Shown in pieces: positions 37,366-46,378 of a DNA stretch of 64,000 nt. The translations under genes were made by a program, and so were the position numbers. Source of the stretch: Actinokineospora sp. NBRC 105648. GTDB lineage: Bacteria; Actinomycetota; Actinomycetes; Mycobacteriales; Pseudonocardiaceae. Under the pieces are notes generated by a model. The model was not told the DNA's origin. It saw only the letters and a program-made list of their open reading frames with translations, and made no database searches. How positions within the stretch are numbered: the stretch's first letter is position 1; the number at the start of each line of letters is the position of its first letter. Location of the stretch: contig NZ_BSTR01000030.1 of the NCBI RefSeq assembly GCF_030269645.1, positions 28,799 through 92,798 on the forward strand, given 5' to 3'.

Positions 37366-40329
37366 TCAACCGCTGATAGCCAACGAGGACCCACCCCGAG
37401 CCTTCGAAACCAGCAACCGAGTAGGGATCCGCTGCCGCATCTCGTCCACATGCGACACCAGCCCCACCACCCGCCCCCCATCCCGCAGGTCGTCCAAGAT
37501 GGACATGACCTCGTCCAGCGTCCCCGAGTCCAGCGATCCGAACCCCTCGTCCACGAACAGCGTGTCCAGCAGCGCCCCGCCCCCGCTCTCCGCGGCCACC
37601 ACGTCAGCCAACCCGAGGGCCAGTGCCAGTGAGGCCACAAAGGACTCCCCGCCGGACAGCGTCTTCGCCGACCGGGTCTGCCCCGAGTAGTCGTCCAGCA
37701 CGTCCAGCCCGAGCCCGCCTCGGGTCCCCCGTGCCCCGGCCTCGGCGCTGTGTTCGAACGCGTACCGCCCCTGCGTCATCAACCGCAGCCGCTCCGTGGC
37801 GGCCACCGCCACTTCCTCCAATCGCGCGGCCAGCACGTACGACCGCAGCGACATCCGGGTGCTGTTCTGCCCCCGCCCGTTGACCACGTCGGTCAGCGCG
37901 TCCAACTCGGCGAACTCGGCCTCCAGCGGCGCCAACGACTCCCAGGCCGCCCGCAGCCGCCCACCCAGCTCGACGACCTCCCGCACCCGCCGTCCGGCCT
38001 CGTGGGCCACGCCCGCGGCCCGCCGAGAAGCTTCCTGCGCCACCAGCACCGCCTCGGACAGCGGCGCCAGGTCGACCTCGAGATCAGCCTCGATGCCGAA
38101 CAGCTCCGGATCGGCCAACGTCGCGCGGTGCTGCTGCGAAGCCGTGTCGGCCTCGTCCAGTCGCTCCCGCAGCTTCTCGATCACCGTGTCCGCCCGCGCC
38201 GCCCCCAACGCCTCCGCCAGATCACCGAACCCCGCGGTGGAAACCGCGTCCGCCAACGCGTCCCGCTGCTCCAGCACCCGCTCCCGAGCCACCCGCGCGG
38301 CCTGGTGCCTGTCGATCAAGGCATCAACAGCGGTGACGACCGTCAACAGGTGCACCCGCCGAGCAGCCACATCGGCATGACCGCCCCGCGCAGCGTCCAA
38401 AGTGGACTGCCGAAGCTCGATGGTCGCGCGCAGTTCGGCGGCCTCCGAACCCAGCCCCACGGTCTCCCGCTCCAGTTTCGCGTGCGAGTCCCGCAACGCC
38501 TCGAGCTCGCGCTCGATCCCGGCCAGCCCACTGGCCAACGCGTCGTGCCGAGCCGCGAGATCGTGCGCCGCCCGGAACTCCGCCAACGCCCGCGCGTGCA
38601 CAACCGCCAAGTCCTGGCCATCCCAGGCCACCAACCGCTCGGTCACCACTGAAACGGCGGTTCGAGCCTGATTCTCCTTCTCCAGAGCCAAGTTCCGCGC
38701 TCGCAACGCCCGCTGCTCAGACGCCAGGGCCGTGCGTTCGTCCGCCTCGGTCGCCGCGGCCGACACCGCGTGCGCGGGCGCCGGGTGCTCCACCGACCCG
38801 CACACCGGACAGGCCGCGTCGTCGACCAACCCGGCTGCCAGCTCGGCCGCCATCCCATCAAGCCGCCGCTGCCGCAACTCCTGCAACAGATCCCGGGCCG
38901 CTTGGTGCGCGTCGACCGCCCGCCGGTGCTCGGCCTCCGCGCCTCGCAGCGCCTCGGCCTTGCCAGGCAGCGCGCGCTGGTCCTTCAACGCGCTGTCGAG
39001 TTCGTCCCGCCGCACCCGCAACCCGTCCAGGGCAGCCCGCGCGGTGGCCGCCCGCGCCAACTGCTCCCGCGCGTCCGCCACGCGATCCGGGAACAACCGC
39101 ATCCGACCGGACGCCTGTTCCGCCTGTGCGGCAACAGTTTCCGCCCGCTCGACCAGCACAGATAGCCGCCGCTTGTCGGCCGACTGCCGCTCAGCCTCAG
39201 CGACCAGGGCAGCCAACCCGCCCGCCTCTTCACGCAGCTGCCCAACCTGCTGGCGCAGCAAGGGCAACGGAACGTCCGCGGACTCGAACCCCTTGGCGGC
39301 AGCCGCGTCCACGCGCTCACGCACTGCCTGCTCGGCCCGCTCCTCCGCCTGCTCGAACTTGCGGAGCAGATCTTCGGCCGCCACTACGGGGATCGCCTGC
39401 TGGGCGGCCAAGAGCTCGTCGCGCCACAGCGCCCGCTCACCCGCCTGCGTGGCCAGCTCGGCGAGCCCGTTGACCGCCCGGTGCACCCGGTCGACCCGCT
39501 TGACCAGGTCGCGGCCGTCGTCGAACGCCGCCGTCGCCTTGCTCAGCCGCACCCTCGTGTCCGCCTCGGCGTTGGCCGCGTCCTGGTCCGCCTTCTCAGC
39601 GGACTGGACGATCCCGTTGAGCCACAACAGGTCCGAGTCCTCAGGCGCCTCCACCCCGGCGGCCTGGACGAACCGGGCCAGCAGCTCCCGGCTGTCGTAG
39701 CGGGTCTCCTCGAGCACGCGCCTGCACTCCACCCGGCGCTCGCGGAACCACTTCTCCACGCGCTCGAAGTGCTGGGTGCCGAACAACTTCTCCAGCAGGT
39801 GCTCGCGCTCCTCGGTGGACGCCCGGAGGAAGCGGGCGAACTCACCCTGCGGCAGCAGGACCACCTGGAAGAACTGGTCCTTGGTCATGCCGAGCAGCCG
39901 CTCGACCGTGCGGGCCACCTCGTCGATGCGGGTGACGCCCTCGGACCGGTGGCCGCTGGGCGGGGTCCCGACCCAGGTGAGCGACGCCTTGGCGTTCTGC
40001 TTGGTGGTACCGCCGCCGCGGCGCTTGGGACGTTCGTACTCGGGACTCCGGGTCAGCCGCAGCCGGTGCCCCTGCACGGTCAGCTCAAGGGTGACCTCGG
40101 TATGCGTATCCGGGTCCGCGTAGTCGCAACGAAGCCTCTTAGCCTCGGCGCGCGCTCCCGGGACAGCGCCGAAGAGGGCAAACGCCACGGCGTCGAGCAC
40201 GGTGGTCTTACCGGCGCCGGTGTCGCCGTGGAGGAGGAAGAGGCCCTCAGCGGCCAAGCGGTCGAAGTCGACCGTCTCGTGCCCAGCGAACGGTCCGAAC
40301 GCGGACAGCTCGAGGTGGTGCAGCCTCAC
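37366..40329 (-). CDS. sbcC: exonuclease subunit SbcC (Rad50-like)
   Basis: A 987-residue SMC-like ATPase. The N-terminal head has 'GDTGAGKTTVLDAV' (Walker A), a Q-loop near 'VVLLPQGEFARFL' and long coiled coils (about 180-800). A zinc hook 'CPVCG' is near the centre. The C-terminal head has 'LSGGESFVASLALALGLAD' and a Walker B 'LFVDEGFGSLD'. With SbcD it opens hairpins and trims blocked double-strand ends. ATG 40329 overlaps the sbcD stop by ATGA. Confidence 0.94.
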   Translation of the reverse strand: MRLHHLELSAFGPFAGHETVDFDRLAAEGLFLLHGDTGAGKTTVLDAVAFALFGAVPGARAEAKRLRCDYADPDTHTEVTLELTVQGHRLRLTRSPEYERPKRRGGGTTKQNAKASLTWVGTPPSGHRSEGVTRIDEVARTVERLLGMTKDQFFQVVLLPQGEFARFLRASTEEREHLLEKLFGTQHFERVEKWFRERRVECRRVLEETRYDSRELLARFVQAAGVEAPEDSDLLWLNGIVQSAEKADQDAANAEADTRVRLSKATAAFDDGRDLVKRVDRVHRAVNGLAELATQAGERALWRDELLAAQQAIPVVAAEDLLRKFEQAEERAEQAVRERVDAAAAKGFESADVPLPLLRQQVGQLREEAGGLAALVAEAERQSADKRRLSVLVERAETVAAQAEQASGRMRLFPDRVADAREQLARAATARAALDGLRVRRDELDSALKDQRALPGKAEALRGAEAEHRRAVDAHQAARDLLQELRQRRLDGMAAELAAGLVDDAACPVCGSVEHPAPAHAVSAAATEADERTALASEQRALRARNLALEKENQARTAVSVVTERLVAWDGQDLAVVHARALAEFRAAHDLAARHDALASGLAGIERELEALRDSHAKLERETVGLGSEAAELRATIELRQSTLDAARGGHADVAARRVHLLTVVTAVDALIDRHQAARVARERVLEQRDALADAVSTAGFGDLAEALGAARADTVIEKLRERLDEADTASQQHRATLADPELFGIEADLEVDLAPLSEAVLVAQEASRRAAGVAHEAGRRVREVVELGGRLRAAWESLAPLEAEFAELDALTDVVNGRGQNSTRMSLRSYVLAARLEEVAVAATERLRLMTQGRYAFEHSAEAGARGTRGGLGLDVLDDYSGQTRSAKTLSGGESFVASLALALGLADVVAAESGGGALLDTLFVDEGFGSLDSGTLDEVMSILDDLRDGGRVVGLVSHVDEMRQRIPTRLLVSKARGGSSLAISG

Positions 40330-41468
40330 TCCGGCTCCTTCCCGGCGACAGCAGCCAGCGCTTCCCGCAAGAGGGCACGCTCCGCGTTGGTGGGTGCGCT
40401 CTTGCGGGCGTCCTCAACGAAGCAGCACGCGACCTGCTCGTCGGAACGACCGCGCACCGCCTCGGTGTACCGGCGAGCGACAGGCCTACCGCCCTCCGGA
40501 CGCCAGTCGAGGTGAACCGCGTGCGGGAAACGCTCCTGCAACCTGCGCATGGCGTCTATCGGGCGCACCGGATCGGTCAATTCGACTGAGAGGAACTTCT
40601 CGACGAGGTCTTCGTACCGCGGCTCGGTAAGCAGCTCTTGTAGATCGCCCCGCGCGGTGGCAAGAGCCCGCGGCACGGGCAACTCGCGGCGTTCGACCCC
40701 CGCGAGACCGGACTCGTCCAGCTCGACCAACCACACGGACTTGCGGTGACGCGCTTCGGAGAACGAGTAGGCGAGCGGGCTGCCCGAGTAGCGCAAGTGC
40801 TCGGCGAGGACCTGCGGGCCGTGCAGGTGCCCTAGAGCGGCATAGTCGATGCCGTCGAACAGCGACCCTGGCACGTGCGGCACACCGCCCACGGCGATCG
40901 TGCGCTCGGAATCGCTCGTTTCGCCACCGATGACGAACGCGTGCGCTAGCACTACCGACCGGCTCTTACGTGTCTGGAGGTCCTCTTTGACCCGCCGCAT
41001 GGCTTCACCGAGGACGGCCGCATGGCCGCGCAGCTCCAGGTCACCCAGGACGTGCCGAGCAGGCTCTGGTTCGAGGTAGGGGATGCCATAGAAGGCGACC
41101 GGCCCGTGCTCGTCCGGTAGCACTACCGGCTTGTGCAGTTCGGCGATGGTGGTCCGCAGGTGCAACCCGCCTGCCTGCGCGAACCCCGCGAACGCCCCGA
41201 GCCGGGGGGCGGAGTCGTGGTTGCCGGGGGTGATGATGATCTGCGCGCCCGCCTCGGCGATCTGGGCGAGGATCCACGCGCACGCCTCGACGGCCTCCGC
41301 GGACGGGACCGCGCGGTCGTAGAGGTCGCCGGACACCACGAGGACGTCGACCCGCTCGTCGGAGACCAGGTTGGCCAGGCCCCCGAGCACCGCCTCCTGC
41401 TCGGCGAGCAGGTCGCGGCCGTGGAACGTGCGCCCCACGTGCCAGTCGGAGGTGTGCAGCACCCGCAT
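40326..41468 (-). CDS. sbcD: exonuclease subunit SbcD (Mre11-like)
   Basis: A 380-residue metallophosphoesterase nuclease. 'HTSDWHVG', 'VVSGDLYDRAVP', 'TPGNHDSAPR' and 'ALGHLHGPQ' are the metal-binding blocks. The C terminus holds the SbcC-binding part. I start at ATG 41468, where the first motif follows at residue 6; an upstream GTG would add a poor extension. Operon partner of sbcC. Confidence 0.94.
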   Translation of the reverse strand: MRVLHTSDWHVGRTFHGRDLLAEQEAVLGGLANLVSDERVDVLVVSGDLYDRAVPSAEAVEACAWILAQIAEAGAQIIITPGNHDSAPRLGAFAGFAQAGGLHLRTTIAELHKPVVLPDEHGPVAFYGIPYLEPEPARHVLGDLELRGHAAVLGEAMRRVKEDLQTRKSRSVVLAHAFVIGGETSDSERTIAVGGVPHVPGSLFDGIDYAALGHLHGPQVLAEHLRYSGSPLAYSFSEARHRKSVWLVELDESGLAGVERRELPVPRALATARGDLQELLTEPRYEDLVEKFLSVELTDPVRPIDAMRRLQERFPHAVHLDWRPEGGRPVARRYTEAVRGRSDEQVACCFVEDARKSAPTNAERALLREALAAVAGKEPE

Positions 41469-41493
41469 GGCGGGCCACGGTAGGCCGATCTTG

Positions 41494-41537
41494 CCCCCGA
41501 TCGGGGGAGGCACGCCGTTCGAACGCCCGTTCGGGCG
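41494..41537. promoter_or_regulatory. two short palindromes between the lanthipeptide and sbcD genes
   Basis: CCCCCGATCGGGGG (41494-41507) and CGCCCGTTCGGGCG (41524-41537) in the 89-bp gap. The second is in a terminator-like position 20 bases after the precursor stop; the first may regulate sbcDC. Function not shown. Confidence 0.4.
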
Positions 41538-41557
41538 GGTCGACGTCCGGGCGGCCG

Positions 41558-41689
41558 CTAGCAGAGCAGCAGGGACACACCGCTCGCGTCGCAGCTGACG
41601 AGCAGGCTGAGCTGGCTCCCCTCGGCCGCGGTGAGCGCGTCGAGGTCCGGGTCGAGATCGAGCGCCTGGAGGGCGAGGACGGCTTCCAT
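41558..41689 (-). CDS. class III lanthipeptide precursor, SapB/AmfS-like
   Basis: A 43-residue peptide: leader 'MEAVLALQALDLDPDLDALT' with the class III L-x-L-Q-x-L element, then 'AAEGSQLSLLVSC' and 'DASGVSLLLC'. The core holds two Ser-x2-Ser-x(3-4)-Cys ring motifs (Ser25/Ser28/Cys33 and Ser36/Ser39/Cys43), almost the AmfS/SapB pattern, with one extra serine (Ser32) in the first ring. AAGGAG lies eight bases before ATG 41689. It is immediately downstream of its synthetase. The likely product is a two-ring surfactant-type morphogen for aerial growth. Confidence 0.88.
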   Translation of the reverse strand: MEAVLALQALDLDPDLDALTAAEGSQLSLLVSCDASGVSLLLC

Positions 41690-41714
41690 GAGGATTCTCC
41701 TTCGGTGTTGGTGA

Positions 41715-44126
41715 TCAGGTGAGGAACGGGAGACCGGGGCGGCCCGCGTCGAGCGCGGTGGCTGTGGATATGGATATGGCTGTGGCGGTGGCCAGCAGCA
41801 CGCCCGCGGTGCCGGTGGCCAGGTCCATGGACAGGCGGTGCAGCTGATCACCGGGGAAGGCCGTGCCGCCCGCGTGCGCCACGGCGTGCCAGGCCAGGCT
41901 CGTCAGGTCGACGGGCCGACCCGCCAAGGCCAGCGCGGTGACCAGCCCCGCCCGGCCGAGGTGCAGGCCGGACTGGACAACGAACTCGGCCGCGCAGGCG
42001 TCGAGGAGGGGGTCGAGCCGGGTGACCGGTGCGTGCCTGGCCAGTCTGGTGAGCACGACCGCGATACCGGCGCTACCGATGGCCAGGTAGGGCAGGGTGC
42101 GGGTGCCGTCGCGCACTTGGAGCGCGCCGCCGGGGGTGGGCACGCACTCGTCCAGGTCGCGGTTGAGGGCGGTGTCCGCGAGATCGAGCCAGCCGCTGTC
42201 CCCGGTTCGCTCGAAGAGGTGGATGAAGAGCAGCGCGGGGCCGGACCAGCCGTGCAGCAGCCCCGCTCGGCCCTTTCTGCCGGGCGGGTCGGCCGCGGGA
42301 AGCGCGGTGGCCAAGTGATCAGCCAGGGCGATCGCGCCCGCGAGGTCGCCGAAGTGCAGCAGATTGAGGCCGATGCCCGCCAAGCCGCTGCCCAGGGTGT
42401 GGTCGTCCATCGGCGGCACGGCGCGCGCGATCAACTCGGCTGCCTCTTCGCGGTAGCCGAAACGGTGCAGGACGTGCGCGATGCCGTGCGCGCCGTCGAA
42501 GAAGCCCGGACGTTGTGGTGGGTGGCGCTTCAGGTAGTCCAGGAGCCATCGTTCGTGCTCGGGGTAGCGCCCGGCACCTGCGGCATCCAGCGCATAGAGG
42601 ACCCCGGCAGCACCGTGCGCGAAGGTAGCGCCACCGGTTACGAACTGCTCTATGTCGCCGGGGAACAAGCGGTCCGCGCGATCAGGAGTCGCGCTAGCCA
42701 AGATGGCCACCGCCATGCTCTTAGCCAGATCGTCCATGTCCGGCTCTATAGCCGTTGCTGGTATCGCTCGGCGAATGCGGTCGCCATAGTCTGGGGGCAG
42801 TGGGAATCGGCGCTCGATCGCCGTGACGTGGCCGGGCAATTTACCGGGGGCGAGGTCGAGCAGTGTCGTCAGCGGCAGGAAGATCCACAGCCGGAGCGCG
42901 GCGAGCGCGTGCTGGTCGATGGCGATGCCGCGCCGGTCGGCAGGAGCCTGGAACCCCGGTGCGCCGAGCGCGGGCCTGCCGTCGTGGTCGGTCGGGAGTG
43001 CTAGCTCAAAATCGATGAGGCTGACCGTATCGCCGTCTACCAGGATGTTGCGGGGATGCAGGTCAGCACAAACGATGCCGCGTTCGTGCACCTTCGCCAC
43101 AAGCGCCTCTATGCGGTCGAGCAGTGCTACCGCGCGGATTGTGTAATCAGCGACCTCTTGCGCTGTCGACTTCCTGGTAAGCGGGTAGTTGCGCGCCAAC
43201 CACTTCCCCAGGGGGATACCCGGGCGGTGCTCCATGGCGACATAGTGGTGCTCCCAGACGTGGAAGTGTTCGTACACCTCAGGAACACCCTCGATGCCCG
43301 CGAGCCGGGTGAGCACCTCGTACTCGTGGCGCAGGCGGGTGACGGCGTCTACGCGGTCGCGGTCAAGTCCGCAGTGCGGACGACCCTCCTTGAGCACAAC
43401 CTGCCTGCCGTCGCGGGTGGCCAGGTAGACGCCACCACCGTTGGAGAAGTGCAGCGCTCTGTCCACTGTGTACGGGAATGGCGGCCCGCCGCGCTCCGCG
43501 TAGTGCGGGCGCAGGCAGTCCGGAAGATCCACCCATTCGGGAAGGCAGAAAATCGGTGCGCGCACGTCCGGTACCAGGCTTCCGTCGGGCGTGGTCACCG
43601 CGAGCACCCGGGCGCCCTCGTGGGTGATCCACTTCTCGGTGAAACCGCCGTAGCGCACGTACAGCGGGCCGTCGCCGACGCGGAGGTCGCTGAGGACGTG
43701 CGGACCCGGCTCACCGACGAGAACCTCGCCCAGCGCGGCGAGGGTGTCGGCCAGCTGGCGCTCGTCGGCGGGGTAGATGGCGATCAGTTTGCCGCTGGCG
43801 GCGCGGGCGGCGTACTTGGCGTTTCGCCGGTGCTGGACCGCCGCGGAACGCAGGTGCTTGAACGGGATGGCGTTGTCGACGCAGTAGCGCGCCACCGCGC
43901 GCAACACCCTGGGCGCGTTGCCCAAGGTCGCCGACACGTGGATTTTCCAGCCCTGATCAGGAAGTTCCGCTCGCGGTGGTAGCACCATCCGCCAGTCGCC
44001 CGTGCGGTGTTCGAGCCAGCCCGCGGGCAGCGGGACGACGAACTCGGCCGCGACGGGGACCGCGGGCCGGTCGTAGAACAACCGGTCGGCGAGGCAGAAC
44101 GGCTCGTAGCGACCGATGCTCGACAC
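41715..44126 (-). CDS. class III lanthipeptide synthetase (RamC/AmfT-like LanKC)
   Basis: A trifunctional enzyme of 803 residues. Residues about 1-205 form the lyase ('PFKHLRSAAVQHRRNAKYAA', 'SGKLIAIYPADE'). Residues about 210-480 are a Ser/Thr-kinase domain ('VVLKEGRPH', 'GIVCADLHPRNILV', 'LIDFELA') that phosphorylates Ser before elimination. Residues about 510-800 are a LanC-like cyclase ('LLHGWSGPALLFIHLF', 'AHAGGTAFPGDQLHR'). The zinc ligands of classes I, II and IV (Cys, CHG) are absent, so this is class III. GTG 44126 is the start. No exporter, peptidase or regulator gene adjoins it. Confidence 0.9.
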   Translation of the reverse strand: MSSIGRYEPFCLADRLFYDRPAVPVAAEFVVPLPAGWLEHRTGDWRMVLPPRAELPDQGWKIHVSATLGNAPRVLRAVARYCVDNAIPFKHLRSAAVQHRRNAKYAARAASGKLIAIYPADERQLADTLAALGEVLVGEPGPHVLSDLRVGDGPLYVRYGGFTEKWITHEGARVLAVTTPDGSLVPDVRAPIFCLPEWVDLPDCLRPHYAERGGPPFPYTVDRALHFSNGGGVYLATRDGRQVVLKEGRPHCGLDRDRVDAVTRLRHEYEVLTRLAGIEGVPEVYEHFHVWEHHYVAMEHRPGIPLGKWLARNYPLTRKSTAQEVADYTIRAVALLDRIEALVAKVHERGIVCADLHPRNILVDGDTVSLIDFELALPTDHDGRPALGAPGFQAPADRRGIAIDQHALAALRLWIFLPLTTLLDLAPGKLPGHVTAIERRFPLPPDYGDRIRRAIPATAIEPDMDDLAKSMAVAILASATPDRADRLFPGDIEQFVTGGATFAHGAAGVLYALDAAGAGRYPEHERWLLDYLKRHPPQRPGFFDGAHGIAHVLHRFGYREEAAELIARAVPPMDDHTLGSGLAGIGLNLLHFGDLAGAIALADHLATALPAADPPGRKGRAGLLHGWSGPALLFIHLFERTGDSGWLDLADTALNRDLDECVPTPGGALQVRDGTRTLPYLAIGSAGIAVVLTRLARHAPVTRLDPLLDACAAEFVVQSGLHLGRAGLVTALALAGRPVDLTSLAWHAVAHAGGTAFPGDQLHRLSMDLATGTAGVLLATATAISISTATALDAGRPGLPFLT

Positions 44127-44266
44127 GCGGCGAGCCCATCACATCGGCCCTGATCACGCGCGCCACGTCACCGGATTGACTGATCTTGTCGGGCCGGGCG
44201 TTTACGATCTGTCCGCGCAGGGTTCCGTTTCGTGATGGGGGACTCCCCCGTGGTTGGAGGCTGCCG

Positions 44267-45211
44267 GTGACCGCCGTGCTCGGCACGATCGTCGCGGTGC
44301 TCGTACTGCTGCTGGTAGCGGCGGCGGGCCTGTTCTGGCGCCTCTACACCGACGCGCTGCGCCGCGCCGACACCGCGCGCGCGGAGGTCGCCGCCGAACG
44401 CGGTCGCTCGGACGCGAGCCAGCTGGCGCTGCGGCGCTACGAGGTGGCGTTCGCCTCGATCAGCGGCCGCGGTGAGCTGGGCGAACAGGTCCTGGTGGAG
44501 ACCGCCCGGGCACTGGGGCTGCGCGAGGGCCTGCACTACACCCTCCAAACCGACGTTGCGGGCGGCGGCTCGGTGCGCCCCGACCTCCTCCTGGTCGTCG
44601 GCGACGACCGCCGCGTCCCGGTCGACGCCAAGATGAGCATGGCCACCTGGGCGGAGGCCGTGGAGACCGACGACGCCGACGAACGCCTGGACGCCCTGCG
44701 CGTGCACGTCCGCAACATCCGCTCAAGAGCGGCCGAGCTAGCCGGAAAGGGCTACCAGCGCTGGGCAGACGCGATCTACGGGACGGTCATGTTCGTCCCC
44801 TCCGACGCCGCCGTGGTCGCCGCCCTGGACACCGACCCCACCCTGCTCACGTGGTTGCTGGACCGCCGGATCTTCCTCTGCGGCCCAACCGGCTTCGCCG
44901 TGATCGCCTCGGCGGCGATGTTCGCGGCCACCGAACGCACCATCGTCGCCGACGTAGCCGCTGTCCGCTCCACGGCGGAATCAGCCCACCGCGCCGCCTC
45001 CTCAGCGATCGACGCGGTCAACCTCTCCAGCACCCACCTCCAACGCTTCCTCTCCGCCCGCCGCCGTGAACTGGACGCGCTGGAACAGTTCCGCTCCAAC
45101 GTGTCCCCCCTCAGCGAGGCCGCCGCCACACCAGCCCCGTTGCCCGCGTTGCGCCGAGCGGAGGAGACAGCCGTATCCCCCAACGGCCACGACCAAATCC
45201 CCTTCGAGTAG
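44267..45211 (+). CDS. rmuC: RmuC-family DNA recombination protein
   Basis: A 314-residue protein. N-terminal transmembrane helix ('TAVLGTIVAVLVLLLVAAAG') and a short coiled coil. Then the RmuC nuclease-like core, 'PDLLLVVGDDRRVPVDAKMS', with 'GYQRWADAIYGTVMFVPSD' as the usual second block. RmuC is normally 400-450 residues, so this version has a short coiled coil. It limits recombination at inverted repeats. GTG 44267 has GGAGG six bases upstream. Divergent from the lanthipeptide synthetase. Confidence 0.88.
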   Translation: MTAVLGTIVAVLVLLLVAAAGLFWRLYTDALRRADTARAEVAAERGRSDASQLALRRYEVAFASISGRGELGEQVLVETARALGLREGLHYTLQTDVAGGGSVRPDLLLVVGDDRRVPVDAKMSMATWAEAVETDDADERLDALRVHVRNIRSRAAELAGKGYQRWADAIYGTVMFVPSDAAVVAALDTDPTLLTWLLDRRIFLCGPTGFAVIASAAMFAATERTIVADVAAVRSTAESAHRAASSAIDAVNLSSTHLQRFLSARRRELDALEQFRSNVSPLSEAAATPAPLPALRRAEETAVSPNGHDQIPFE

Positions 45212-46378
45212 CCGACCGGGGCTTGATCAGGACCACCTCACCGAGCCCCACCCCCGGCCGGCCAGGTCGACGCCGCCCAGCTCACCAATAACCTCCACCC
45301 GGCCAGCCCTGCCAGGCACCTCGACTCGCTTCCAGCCCGGCCAACCAGCTCCGCCTGGGCTGCCCCTCGCCGCCAGCCACTTCTACCCGACCAGGACGGT
45401 CCTCCAGCCCCACCCGCCAGACCAGACGCCCACCCAACTCCAACCATCTCCACCCGGCCAACACCTTGACCAGTCCCGCCGGACCACCTCGACTCGCCCC
45501 AGCCGTGCCAGCCGGCTCTGCCTCTATCCCCCTGGCTGCCAAGCTCGGCCAGCCCTGCGAGCTCCTAGCCCGGCCCGCGAGACCTGACGCCCACCCCAAC
45601 TCCAACACCACCAACCATCTCCGCCGACCCGGTCGGGCGGACATCCCGGCAAGGGGAAGCCCACCCCACCGGTGTTCTAGCCCGCGGGAGCGTGCGTGGG
45701 CTGCCGTGCGGCGGCGAGGTAGGCATCCTCGACCTCGACCAGCACCCAGTGCCGGGCGCCGACCCGGTTGGGCAAGCTCTGCCGGGCCAGCTCCAGCTCT
45801 ACCAATCAACTCTGTGCGGCGCAGACCCGTCCCAGCCGCGCCGGGGCCTTGCGCGGCTCGGCCTAGCTCAGCCGGCTCCTGCCTCCCCGCCGCTTCCGGC
45901 CAGCTCCAGCCGACCAGCCGTGTCTGGCTCGACCTGTCCACCCGATCAGCTCAGCGTCCCCGCCCGACAGCCTTACCCGGCCGACCAACACTTCGGCCTA
46001 CATGGCCGCCCGGCCAGCTCGGGCCCACTCGCTGCTCAACCAATCCGCCTTTCCCCACCAACCCGGCTTGCCATGCCAAAGCCGTCTCGCCCTGCCCTCA
46101 GCTTGCCCGCCCACTGCCCCGCCGGTCGCCAAGCCAGCCTTACCCCGCCGCCTGACCGGCCCAGGCCCGCCGGCCGCCCACCCAATCCCGCTCTTCCCCG
46201 CTAGCCAGCTTGCCGCGCCAAGGCCACCTCGCCCTGCCCTCGTCTTGCCCGCCTGCCCCGCACCACCACCACCGGTCAACCCACCCACGATCTTCCGCGC
46301 CGCCTGGCCGATCCCCTTCCACCCCGCCCAGCCGTCAATCCGCCAAGATCGAGAGCACGTCCACCACTCGAGGAAGCC
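45212..46378. other. 1.17-kb C-rich region without a convincing gene
   Basis: No open frame has a ribosome-binding site and plausible composition. The plus strand is strongly C-rich over G, with recurring words (CGGCCAGC, CCCGGCCAACC, CCAGCTCC). Blocks at about 45410-45460 and 45575-45635 look like imperfect direct repeats ('GACGCCCACCC-ACTCCAAC' with a CATCTCC... tail). It could be a decayed gene, a repeat-expanded 3' region, or an R-loop-prone spacer before the MFS gene. Confidence 0.6.

Noticed and set aside
45466..46204. two long plus-strand frames in the C-rich region
   Set aside because: Pro/Ala/Arg/Ser-rich, no ribosome-binding site, no recognisable domain; explained by base composition.
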